Below the pieces are notes generated by a model, which searched no databases, was not told the DNA's origin, and worked only from the letters and a program-made list of their open reading frames with translations. Positions 45,366-56,064 of a DNA stretch of 64,000 nt are shown here, piece after piece (position 1 is the first letter of the stretch; every line of letters starts with the position of its first letter). Made by a program: the position numbers and the translations under genes. The stretch spans positions 44,565,442 to 44,629,441 of the forward strand of contig LS997566.1 of the NCBI GenBank assembly GCA_000469685.2. Reading direction: 5' to 3'. This DNA is from Haemonchus contortus. Taxonomy: Eukaryota; Nematoda; Chromadorea; Rhabditida; Trichostrongylidae.

Positions 45366-47268
45366 AGCCTCCCTGCTTCACAATGATCTTGGTGACTTGA
45401 TCTCATGAGGCTGCAAAGATTTTAGGGCCATCGAAGGCTATTCGGCGGAATTACCTCTAATTGTAAGGTCAACACGAATTTGCCTCTGAGATCAATACCC
45501 TGAAAACAACATGAGTGGAAATCATTTATTAGGAAAGTGAGAATCAATTCATAGCTTGTGACAAATTTCAAAAACGTCAAAAAAAAGGTAGTCATACATT
45601 TTTGCATTTAGTGCTTTGTGCCTAAGCAAACAGAAAAGAAGTTCCTATGATCATTTCCTAGTAAACTGACAGATACTTATTTGATCTCTCTAGCTCTTGT
45701 ATTAACTGTACAGGATCGCCTATAGATAGAGAAGATGTTCGAGGTGAGTTCCTGGCGCGTTCATGTTGCCAGCTGAAAGACTGTTGGCGATGGTGTCCTA
45801 CTAGAAGCATTCCAATTGACAAAAACTGGGAAGAGGACAGATTCTCATACATGGAGACCTGGAAAATACACAACTAACGCTTCACAAATTCTAGTGAAAT
45901 ATAATTAAACTACTTTACCTTTCGCGGATAATATGCCTTTCTTGACTACTTGATTGATCTTGTAAATTACCTGAAAAAGCGTCTAGATGATTGCGGTGTC
46001 TTAGAGATAGTGACAAGAATGTTGGGAAAAACTCACCCGTATTTCTTGAATGAGGTGGTGAACGCCAGACTGCGCACTCATTCATAACGACGCAAATCGC
46101 AATCAGTACGAGTAGGAGCTTCATATTTGCAAACATCCACTTGCTCGTGTACCCGGATAGCCCTCAGGATGTGATGATAGGTCGATAGAAGAGAGAAGAA
46201 CGGTAGGTATCGATGACTAATCTATAATGATCAACATGGCTCATCAGAAATATTCGAGAACATTCAACACTACGAGCAACAGTACCTTGAGATCGGCGAG
46301 GACTCAGAAGATGTTTACTAAGAGTCAGTCAGTCACGAGTAGGAATATTAATGAAAAATATGGGGCTACGGTGGTTATATAGGAGCCCAAATGCAACTCA
46401 AATTGATTTCCCACGGTTTATCAAGTGCTGAATCACTTCTACCAAACCAGTCGAGGTGTCAAAATTGCATTTGAGAACTACTCGCAACATGAGAAATGAT
46501 CCACGATGTTGACGCGCTCTGTAGCAAACGAGATTTCCTACCTCTACTGTACCATCATGAAAATAGAGAAGGCTCTAAGGCGTTACAGTGGAGTGGAGAG
46601 GCAGTATGTATGGAAGGAGGGAATGGACGTTCATTCATTCTCTGCTGTTCATCTTGGGATTCATTTGCAGATCATTGCCTTTTTTGCTGAAATTCCGTCT
46701 CCTTGACCAGTACCGTGCACTTTACTCCAGAACTGTCACCATTGTTTATGCCTCAATTTCATGCCAGTGAACCGCTGTCATCAGGTTGCTGCAAGTCATA
46801 CCAGCTAGATGTCTTTTAATCAGTATTGGCTAGTTGTCTTCCTGCAACTCCGAAGTATGCTAATTCCCATGTCCAGCATATTATCTCTTACATCAAGCTT
46901 ATCAGTAATCACCAAAAGTCTAACTTCATCGAAGAGGCTGTTTCATATCGTCGCTGGATAATACCTCGAGATACTTCCAGGCAGAACCTACGCCGCTTGT
47001 TGACCAAGGAGAGCAGGAACTGATCATAGAGACAATATAAGAGACGGACAAAAGACCATATAACAAAAAGGCTGATTAGAAACATGGATTCAAGTAACGG
47101 AAGAAAATATGTAGAGTTTCATTCCATTCTGTGGTGCCAAAAGCAATGCAAAGATATCCAAGAACAAGCTCTGACAGCTTCGAACATCTCACTCACTGAT
47201 AGCTATGAGACATGTTCTTCAGAGCTTCTGTCTGCTGTGTTACAAGAGCGTCAACATCAATATACACC
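45366..47268. repeat. Tandem duplication, copy 2
   Basis: Uninterrupted counterpart of 40,660-44,115, with scattered substitutions and small indels. The part upstream of the peptide gene (46,250-47,268) includes ..ATGGATTCAAGTAACGGAAG.., whose frame is not conserved between copies because of a small indel. Confidence 0.8.
45801..46136 (-). CDS. Secreted C-x3-C-x5-C-x3-C mini-peptide precursor, copy 2
   Basis: Exons 46136-46037, 45970-45919 and 45801-45858 (read downward; stop TAG at 45,803-45,801), each the same length as in copy 1 (100, 52 and 58 nt). The signal peptide MKLLLVLIAICVVMNECA is identical. The spacer ends HIIRERS instead of HIIRRRS, and the tail is SPCMRICPLPSFCQLECF. The four Cys and all splice sites are kept, while the introns and flanks have diverged, which supports a real gene. 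The Arg-Glu-Arg change would weaken a dibasic processing site, so the two copies may mature differently. Confidence 0.7.
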
Positions 47269-47499
47269 TTGCTTGTTCTGGGAAAGACTTGCTTCGCTTG
47301 CCATAGTCACGTCAACAAAAAAATTGTGCCGAAGACATTCTGCCGCCAAAAATTTGTCTCTTGTGATGGCAGAGGGTGCATTGTCGTGTGGGAACGCCCT
47401 GGTAGGGGGCATCTTAAATTCAAAAACCAATTAAGACGTCCATTGCCTCTCAATACGCTCAAGGAAGGACTGTTTAGTGATGTTGTGGAGGTCGATATA

Positions 47500-47620
47500 T
47501 GGCGACCAGCTGATCCAGCTGAACGTGTGGGTCCTGGCGCGAATATTGCAATCTGTGTCACCTCAGCACTCGTCTGACGTGACATCGATCGATGGGCGTG
47601 GCATGCGGGCGATCCCTGTT
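47500..47620 (-). repeat. Dispersed repeat, inverted copy of 44,560-44,700
   Basis: Reverse complement contains CGATCGATGTCACGTCAGAC and GGACCCACACG. It lies just beyond duplication copy 2, as the other lies just beyond copy 1, but in opposite orientation. Confidence 0.6.
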
Positions 47621-48132
47621 GCTGTTGAGCTTTTAGACCCGACAGCGTCCTTCCTCTTGTCCTTGGGGCTGGATATTCCTAGGGGGGGGGGAGGGAGGGG
47701 ACCTAGAAACCATTTTAAACGTGAACTAAGCCTTCAAAGCGATTTTTTGCAGCTGAATGGGAAACTATTGAGAGCTCGTACAGAGTAAACATAACTCCTA
47801 AGATACTCGCATCTGTTGACTTCCATCCGCAACATTTACCGTCCAAATTGTCAAGAACTGCGCACGCGATGCTACTTGCTAAGTGCGTTTTTTTTCATCC
47901 CCTCCCTTCTATTACAGCATATAAGCAAAAAACCGTACATTTTAGGGTTCAAGGTGTTCGTGCGAAGTTCAGGATGCTGACTAATAAAAAAAGAAACAAA
48001 TTGAAACCAGTTTCACATTTTAAACGCATAACAAAGTGATAAAATAATTGAATCCAAGTGAAAGATGGCTCCTTTTCCATATTCACAGAACAAATAACAT
48101 TTTCCACCTTTCCTGGAGGCTAATCATAGGTT

Positions 48133-48420
48133 GGGCGGAGAAGGTGTGGTGGCGAGTAGCGCACTTCACCCACACATGGTGACGAGTTCGAATCCCCGGA
48201 TAGAGATCCGCCTAGGCCAACCAAGCCTTTCGTTCCTCCAGAATCGGTTCATTGGTACCACTCGTTCAGGAGGATAAAAGCACTGACTTGTACATCGACT
48301 GGCCACCCCAGTTGTATAGGCGACATATGCATCTATACGCACTACGATCCTGGATGGAAGTCAAAGGGGTGGGCGCACCCTCAGAAGGGATTGATTAACA
48401 CCCCAAGACTTCTCCTCTTA
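48133..48420 (+). mobile_element. tRNA-derived SINE copy, near full length
   Basis: Head GGCGGAGAAGGTGTGGTGGCG, B box AGTTCGAATCCC with one change, body ATCGGTTCATTGGTACCACT and CACTGACTTGTACATCGACT, tail GGGATTGATTAACACCCC. Confidence 0.75.
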
Positions 48421-48429
48421 TTCCTTGAC

Positions 48430-49380
48430 CATAGGTTCGGGGTAAAGGACAAACCAGTGGGCAGTTATGAGTAACAAAATGTTCATCAAGGTAAAAATTA
48501 AAGACAGAAATGAGTAAAGAGATACATTTAAATCACAAATAAGAATAAGAATTGATGAGTGCAAAGCAAAGGTGACCCTTAGTAAAGTACCGAAAGATAC
48601 AGATGTGAGAAAAACACATAGTATATATACGTTGGATTCCATCACATGGTAACTTCTCAGTACACGTTGAGTACGGGAAGGGCAAAAGAGTGTCGCTAAA
48701 AATATGGGTAAATTCCGAAAGTTGTAAAAAAGGAGATAAACACGGTGAAGGGTAGGATGCTCGTTCGTCTCTTCATCCAACAAGCAGTTCTCCCGACCAA
48801 CCCTGACCCCCTGATCAAGGATTTGGGACGAAAAAAGTCATCTGCCCTATCAAGACATAACTTTGTTACGCAATAACGGATAAGGGCATGTGTAACAGAA
48901 TGATGGTAGCATATGACCTGTAAATGAGACAAAAGTGCAAGTGTACAAGTGTACTACCCCCCGCTCCCGACGAACCGGCTCTGGAGTCCAGCTAGGAGTA
49001 CGAGACGTTCGCTAACAGTTGTATTAAGAGCTATGTCAAGTGCTCTACTCGCTGCTTTTTCCGGAGACAAGGGAGGGGAGAGGAAGTGATGGTGGAGTGG
49101 TACAAGTGATGCTCCCACTGGCATCCAGATGCTGTAGGATTGACAGTTAACCGAGGGTGCGCCGCTGCTGTACTAGGGTGTTTAGTGCTGTGCGGGTTCG
49201 ACCTCTGTTATGGTAATCAGAGTAGAGATTGGTCTCTCCATCGAGTAGCATCCCATCCGTCAGTAGAAATCCACTGTCTTGTGTTTTTTAATTGTTTCGT
49301 TCTAGTCATTCCAGTCTGGAATTTATTTTCCTCATATTAAAGCTATTCATTCAAATTGTACTCTAAAATGCTGTTCTTTT
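48430..49380. other. No gene supported
   Basis: A minus-strand frame (48,783-48,418) is hydrophobic (..CVFLTSVSFGTLLRVTFALH..) but has no recognised family or splice partner. Otherwise nothing is named. Confidence 0.4.
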
Positions 49381-49394
49381 CCTTGTTGATCATC

Positions 49395-49760
49395 GATTTA
49401 TTTATTTATTTATTTAGCAATACGTTGCAAAAGACAACGTTAGAAATGACTAACAAAAAACAGTACCGGCAACACTAACTAATAACAGCAACTCGATAAG
49501 AAATAGGAGGATGGTACCAGACATGCCTTCCTTACGAGTTTTGTATGAGTTTTGCTATTGAGCGTTTGAAGGCGCCCGAGAGCTTGGAAAGCAGTTGGAT
49601 TTACTGAGATGCAGGTATGAAAGACCTGCTCTGGCAATGACAAAATTGCGCCTTATGGTGATTTTAGGTCTGGGAAAAGATAATTTGAGCTGGCCACCCG
49701 TGGTGATAGATGGAATAAGGCTGAAAAAGTGAGAAATATTAACCGTGGATTTCTAGCTAA
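49395..49760 (-). mobile_element. Possible non-LTR retrotransposon 3' end
   Basis: On the minus strand about 350 bp end in a TAAA/AAAT repeat tail (the plus strand shows TTTATTTATTTATTTA at 49,400). A tetranucleotide tail like this is typical of LINE 3' ends. The preceding sequence does not translate into a recognisable reverse transcriptase terminus, so the call is weak. Confidence 0.3.
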
Positions 49761-49769
49761 GCAGATAAT

Positions 49770-51640
49770 GAATCATACATAAGTCAAAGAAAGTTCGTCT
49801 AGACTGAAGAATTCAAATCGATGTGTGCTAATAATGAAATTCGCACATCACGGACAACTGATAGCAATATTTCTCATCACTATAGATGAAAGAAACGGCG
49901 TGATCCAATGAAAAACGCTAAAATTTAGTACAGTGACCTTAAACATACTCCTGCACTACTACCATGGATCGGTGCTCCTTCGTTTCTCTCTCTTTGCTCC
50001 AGTACAACGTCAATCATACTCCTGCCGTTTTCGACCCTTATATCGAGAATAGAGCCTTTGGTTCTTGATTTCCTGACTTAGTTTGAGGTCAGTAGCCGTT
50101 TTGGTATCGAGCCATCTTGAGCTCCTATCTTGTCCGTAAACTAAACAGCTGGTTCTCCCCGTAACATCCTTATCCTTATCTTATAATCCTTTTCCTCCTC
50201 CCTAGTCCCTCATTATTCAGTGGCTTTGCTCACAAAGATCCCTAATCAAGAGCTAGTAGGAAACAACCCGTATGTCCATTAAATCCCTCGGTTCCATGCT
50301 ATCGGAAAGTGGACCACCCGTAAGCACCTACAGAATATTTTAAACTTCTTGTAAATGGTCGTCGATTTGTGGATGAATTTCAAATATAGTGTTTATACCC
50401 GAAGAAAATCTACCTTGCAAAGAGGCTGCAGAAAATGCTAACAGAGTGGCATAATGAGTAAACTTATTCAAATAGTTCTCGGCCGCTTCTAGTTTCCAAC
50501 GATACCTGATCCTGCGTCCGCACTAGCTGGCTCTTCTATTCAAATCTTCATCTACAAAACAGACTGATACCAGCCACCCAAGTCTTACAATGTTCGAGAC
50601 AGATTAACTGGCACTAGACCACTCTGGCAGGATGCACAGCTGCTTTCTATATCGGCTAGCTCCTTCGAGTCATTATGCAGGGATTCAAACAATGTTGAGC
50701 TTTATCTGGAAATCATGTACATGGGCGTATCCGCAGCCGGACAACGGAGCAATAAAAGGGACGAACGATCATTACCTCCATCCTTTTTCTCTTTCCAATC
50801 TTTTATTTCATGAAGTCAAGGGTAGAACAGAGGGAAATAAACTGTCAATCGCTCTCTTCTGATCAAAAGGAAAGTCTTGTCTGCCATTGATACTGTGCAA
50901 CAGTGATGTAAAGATGTTCGTTCCAGTTTGATGTAGAGTGTTTTGACATTCATGCCGAGGTTTATGAAAGCCCGTATGGGGAGATGTTGGTTTGATCCCG
51001 TAAATACAGCTGACAACTCACTCAGTATTCATTCATATCGTACGTCGAACAATATACATATACAGTAATAATGCTGAATTTGAGCGGTTCACTTTCTAGA
51101 CCACAAAGGTCCGCCAAAAAATCACGTTGCTAATGGTAAGGAATGAGGGTGATGAGACGGGAAGCGATTCATGTATGTCGTGAAATCAGGTCACAAGATT
51201 ACAACAGTAAAAGATTTAACAAATATATGTGTATGCCCAGGTCTGTGGTAAGTGTAAGTATGTAGGTGAAAAGAGGTGTAGATCATGAGTAAAGGAGAAT
51301 CTCAGCAAACAGGCTTTTAACGTCGACTAGACCTTAGACGTCGATTGCCCGTCATCACTACGTCTGGTCGATCCTCACTGAAATATCGAGCCATCAGAAA
51401 AAAAGACTAGCATGGAAAATATGTTAGTAGGTGTGATGACTAAATAGGCTATCAAGCGTGGTAAGGTTAAATGGGCATCTACAAACCTACCGTAACGCTG
51501 TTAGTAGTGCTGTGGTCGTGAAACAGGATAGTTGTCAGCAACGTATCTGTAAATGGTAGCTGTGTCGTTAACAGTAGAAGCCGCTAGCACTAGAAGTCGT
51601 GGACAGGCTGAGATAAGCTAGAAGTAAATTTCCCACTTGG
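49770..51640. other. No gene supported
   Basis: Short open frames only. No known domain or splice-linked pair found. Confidence 0.4.
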
Positions 51641-51647
51641 CTCTGGT

Positions 51648-51745
51648 TAGATAGAAGGTGGCTCGTCTGGATTAGTATCGACCTCTCTGGATTTGATCCC
51701 CAAAAAAGTGTATGCGCCACTTTCCACTACACCATCGCCACCCTT
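51648..51745 (-). mobile_element. SINE head fragment
   Basis: On the minus strand: GGGTGGCGATGGTGTAGTGG, AAAGTGGCGCATAC, then GGGGATCAAATCC as a degenerate B box, followed by a short body. Confidence 0.6.
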
Positions 51746-51849
51746 GAAATGCTTAGCCCTAATTAACTGATCTGTTATAGAAGCATAAAGGAGCATAAGT
51801 GAAACAGAACATTGGCTTGAATATGAGATGGCCCCGTCAAGTTGATGTA

Positions 51850-52700
51850 TAATCTGCATAGCCATGACTGATGGGCTTCCCACACCTGCCCGCAACAGAT
51901 CGTGTGGGAGTCCGGCGCGTATTCACAACCTGGGAAAACTTGGAGACCATATCTGCCAAATTTGGACGGATACCGCCCTTTCGAAAATCTTCTGGACCGT
52001 GAATGGACGAGAATTGAAATCAACTTGGAGTCAACTTTTGCCATCTGTCCTTATAGAAAAAAAGAGGCATTGGCAAGTGTCATGGTTCGGGATGGACAAA
52101 ATTGGGGAAAAGTGAGTGGAAAGTGGTTTAAGATTCGAAATTCATTGAAATGGGTATGCTCCACCAGCATCGCATTCAAGCGAGTACGCCTTCAGGCATT
52201 TCAGACATACAGCATAATTCATCAAACGGCTTTTTCTCTTTCAGTTTTAGCAGAATTTCAGTTCTGAAACGTTTTTGCAAAAATTTTTTTACATATTTTG
52301 CCTCGTCCCTGGAAGCTCTCTATTTGGCTAGAAAAATGTGCAGAAGCGTGCAAGTCAAATAAGCACACTCCTGATTCTGAGGATGAGGAGAGGTTGTCTA
52401 TAGAGCTTCGCAGAAGCAATAGATCTGTAGCTAAAAAAGAATTCCAGAAACCCGACTCGAATACTTACAGCATTGCCCAATCGCATAGCAATTTTTGTTA
52501 GTTGTCTACTCCAGCTTTATTCTACCGTAACGAAACTAAGTCACGCCACACACACCGTACGGAGGAATGCCACAGAGCTGAAGGGCAAAAAGAGCATCTT
52601 CCGCCGTGTGCGCGTGGCTGCGGAGTGGTCAGGTTTGGGCCTCAACTCCACCAGCGCGTGGTAGAGGAGCATAACTTGCGCGCTATTTTCGAAACTTTCA
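51850..52700. other. Overlapping plus-strand frames, no product recognised
   Basis: Two plus-strand frames of 80-120 residues overlap between 51,864 and 52,267 (..SGAYSQPGKTWRPYLPNLDG.. in one). Neither resembles a family I know and no splice partner is clear. It could be a transposon remnant. Confidence 0.3.
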
Positions 52701-52718
52701 AATCCTGCGGGGTTCTAA

Positions 52719-53176
52719 GGAGGCTTTGGTGCTAAGCGGGTTGGGGGGGACCACGCGTCGCGGCTGCGGCGCGGCACCCTGCGTCTCCAGCGAGACAGTA
52801 CTGGGCCTGAGTCTGGGAAGGAATGGTAAGGTTGTACTCATGTGTTTCGTGATTTAGAACAAACAATATGCTTGCATATAATGGATACACTTCTTCTGAG
52901 CCGACAAAACCTATTTTTTAAGCAGGGGAGGGGCTCCGGGGGTGGGTGAGATGGTTGTCTCGTGCAAGAAGCTGAGATTAAGTAAAAGTTGAACGTCCAA
53001 TTGGCTCACCCACCCCGGAGCCCCTCCCCCTTCCTAAAATAGGTGAAAAATACACAGTTACAACATAAAAAACTATGAAACATCTCTAAACACCGTTTCG
53101 GGCTTGGAGAGCGCAGTGCGCCGCGCCGCAGCCGCGCCGCCTGGTCCCCCCCAACCCACTTAGCACCGAGGCTTTT
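52719..53176. mobile_element. About 460-bp foldback element
   Basis: The outer arms AGGCTTTGGTGCTAAGCGGG.. and ..CACTTAGCACCGAGGCT are inverse copies, continuing with GGTTGGGGGG and GGCTGCGGCGCGGC. The inner arms ..GGGGAGGGGCTCCGGGGGTG.. and ..CACCCCGGAGCCCCTCCCC.. flank a loop of about 70 bp. No protein is encoded. Confidence 0.7.
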
Positions 53177-53189
53177 TGTACCGTTCCGC

Positions 53190-55110
53190 TCTGCGCCGTC
53201 AGTACGCCAGAAGAGAAACCTTAAATGACACTGACACGCTGTTTTGCGAACAGCCGCGCTAGTAAACTGAACTATCCCTAAGCAAATTTTGAGGGCTGCA
53301 AACATTTTTTGAAAATTCATTTCACAGGTTCATATGCTAGTGTGCCCGTATACAGCATTCTGAACTCTATCGGTATTCCTAGCTTTCTATTCAAAGGCTT
53401 TTCGAAAACTAGACTTCTCCCTGTTAGTCATCTAATTCTTCGTGAGCAATATGTTTCAGGATTTCTTTTCGTTTCCCATTGCATATATCTACACATCAAT
53501 TTCTAATGTATTTATTCATTTTTCAAATCAATTTTCCTTTCAAATTGCATTCGAATACCCAGTAATGCAATTTGAATCGGAGGAACTTTAAGTGGCATTG
53601 TATAAGACCACCTCAACATCGCTTTCGTTTACAGTTCCCACAGTCTGCAGTGCAGTTTCCAACCTCTCGCATCAACTATGTGGTGTTTGTTTGAGGTTTT
53701 CCACCTATAGGACTAGTTATAGGGCTATTGTCAAACATACTTCCTTGAGCCGAGAGTTTCAGCCTGAGAACTATTATCTGCGTGTCGTGTTCATCAGCGG
53801 AGAGGGGCTAGATCCATTCCGCGTCTTTCAGACATCCCTCCCCAAGATTGGATATAAGTAGGTATACGAGTCGTCAAAGAATGGGTCAGAAAGGGTTTTA
53901 TGGTTTAAGCTGTTGAAAGGAGAGATAAGGAATGGAGAACGGAGTTGTCGTGCCTTCCGTTCAACTTCACAGATCGACTGGCGTGTCGTGTCGCACCTCG
54001 GTCCCATCAGGAAGGTACCGTATGCTGAAGAGAACGAGAGGACGCCACTTAGCAGTGCTTGGCCACGGACTCTGGCTGCTTATGGCATCGTGCGACGATT
54101 GCATTGTTCACTTTCGTCACCGTCGTCGTCGCAGCAGCCTGGTCGTCTCCGTATTCTTGCAGACACTTCACGTCAACTCAACCGGCGCAGCTCCAGAAGG
54201 ATCCGAAGCACCACGCACACTAGATTGCCATACACTGTTGGTGCAACTGCTGTCGAAGTCAACCTCACTCAGGGAAGGGCTGAAGGAGTGGTTCGCAACC
54301 ATGGATAAAGCAAGGAGGAACAGTACCGCATGGTGGTTGGGAGGATTGGATGACTCAACTGAGAGTTACCAGGATCGTACCCCAACCGTAGGTTCAGTGT
54401 GGCTTCACTGTGTACATATATGCTTTCTTATAGTCGTAGTCAATCGCATTTACTCATACTTATCGTAACATTTATTTTCCATACACGTAGTTGCTCATAG
54501 ATTCATATAACTTATTTATGTGTGCTTAGTACGTGAACCATAAGGTCAGTTATATCTCGCGGCCATCCTGAGCGCTAGGATAAGCGTATGAGCAGGCCCC
54601 TGGTGGAACGCGCGCTCAGCGCCTTGAGGGAGCTCCGAGGAGACCATCCTGTAGGAGGAAATAAGAGCAGGAGAGTAGTCTGAGCCTACCTTCGCCGTGT
54701 GGCAGATGGTAACGAGCATGAGCCAGCGGATATAAGACCCCAGTCACCCAAATCACTCCGCCTGGATCTCCCTGCCGAGCAACCATTGATGCGGAATAGC
54801 CTCCGTGGGACAGTCCCGAGGCGCGACAGGAACGATTCTGATGTGATCAGGTCGTTACGGGTTCGATACTTCAAGTACTTTGGAACGAGTGAAGGCCTGA
54901 TCTTTGTTGCAATATCAACAAAACAACTGCACATAATCTTTACATTGATAACTTTTCTATGTGGTAATCTAAAAAATCCGAGCCTTGTCGCTATTCGCTA
55001 ATTCTTCGTTATGTGAGTGAACACTGAGACCAATGACATCGTTTGAAGATCTGCAGCAACAATGAATCAATTAAGCCCTTCGAGTTGTAGACTTCGGTAG
55101 GTTTTATAAA
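53190..55110. other. GC-rich stretch with long frames but no recognised gene
   Basis: Between 53,900 and 54,950 two plus-strand frames of 131 and 178 residues overlap in different phases over the same GC-rich DNA, which suggests composition rather than coding. No reverse transcriptase, transposase or RNA-gene feature was recognised. Confidence 0.4.
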
Positions 55111-55111
55111 A

Positions 55112-55186
55112 GTAGGCTATAGTCATATAACCTACGATAGAATAGCCTGTGCCCATTCTATCGTAGGTGAGACGTCTATAGGCCGC
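55112..55186. repeat. Imperfect hairpin of precursor-microRNA size
   Basis: ACCTACGATAGAAT and ATTCTATCGTAGGT form a perfect 14-bp inner stem round a loop of about 12 nt. After a small bulge the outer parts GGCTATAGTC and GACGTCTATAGGCC pair again. The total is about 70 nt. Confidence 0.5.
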
Positions 55187-55979
55187 ACCTTGCGAATCAA
55201 TAGGGCGATAACTTTGGAACCTGAACTACATATTACGCGCTCCAATCATTAACCACCTTCCCTTTGAACTTCTTTGACTTGCTCACGGCAAGCTTGGCAT
55301 GCCGATCGAGTCCAATTTCTCATGTGAGTAATGAAACATTGTGGGCATTTTCAAAGGAATGGAAAGAGTGCAGAAGTGCAAGGTGAAATTGTATGTAGTT
55401 GGGACATCCCTTATCTCTAAAACCGTCAAATGAGTGCTGGGGCGAAGAGAAGAAAAGGTAGCTTTAAAAATGCCTACAGATGCTTTTTGAGCAAAAAAAA
55501 CATGGTTTTCCCTTGAGCCTGAGGAGGGAAGGAGAAAAGGGTGGGTAATATGACTAATTGGTCATAAAGTTGGGAGCGGGCCTGAATTGAACACTTTTCT
55601 GACTCATCCCCACCCAGGTGCTCCCTCTCTCCAAAGGCTTAGGTAGAGCAAAAACTATGTTTCTCTTGCTGCAAACGTTCCCGAGCACCATTGGGTTCCC
55701 GAGGCCAGCTAGCTCTCCTTCTTAACGCTTAGTATTAAAGATGAGGGGTGCCCCCCTGCCCCAAACTACATTTTCACCGAAACAAATAGAGATGTTTTTG
55801 TGAGATAGCAGACATAATAGTAAAATGCGACTATCTGTTCGGATGTGAATGGCGGACTGCGTTACTGTCATCGAAGCAGTGATAGCAGATTGATTTTATG
55901 TGATACATTTCAAAAAAGTAAATTCTGGAAATGACCAGTTTGCGTCATGTGAAAGGTTGAACAAATAAAATAAATGTCA

Positions 55980-56042
55980 ACCGATAATAGGAAATTGATT
56001 ACTAGGACGAGTTGTCTCAGTAATCAATTTCCTATTATCGGT
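55980..56042. repeat. Perfect 24-bp hairpin after the stop of a membrane-protein gene
   Basis: Arm 55,980-56,003 (ACCGATAATAGGAAATTGAT..) is the exact inverse of 56,019-56,042, with a 15-nt loop. It begins 23 nt beyond the stop codon of the minus-strand gene ending at 56,065, so it would lie in its 3' untranslated region. Confidence 0.85.
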
Positions 56043-56064
56043 CACCCAAACTCCTTCTTGATTT

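Noticed and set aside
47084..47434. 116-residue frame starting MDSSNGRKYVEF in duplication copy 2
   Set aside because: The corresponding ATG in copy 1 is followed by an indel that shifts the frame to an early stop, so conservation does not support a protein.
53913..54468. Overlapping 131- and 178-residue plus-strand frames
   Set aside because: Two phases are open over the same GC-rich DNA, and neither has a domain. This is better explained by composition.
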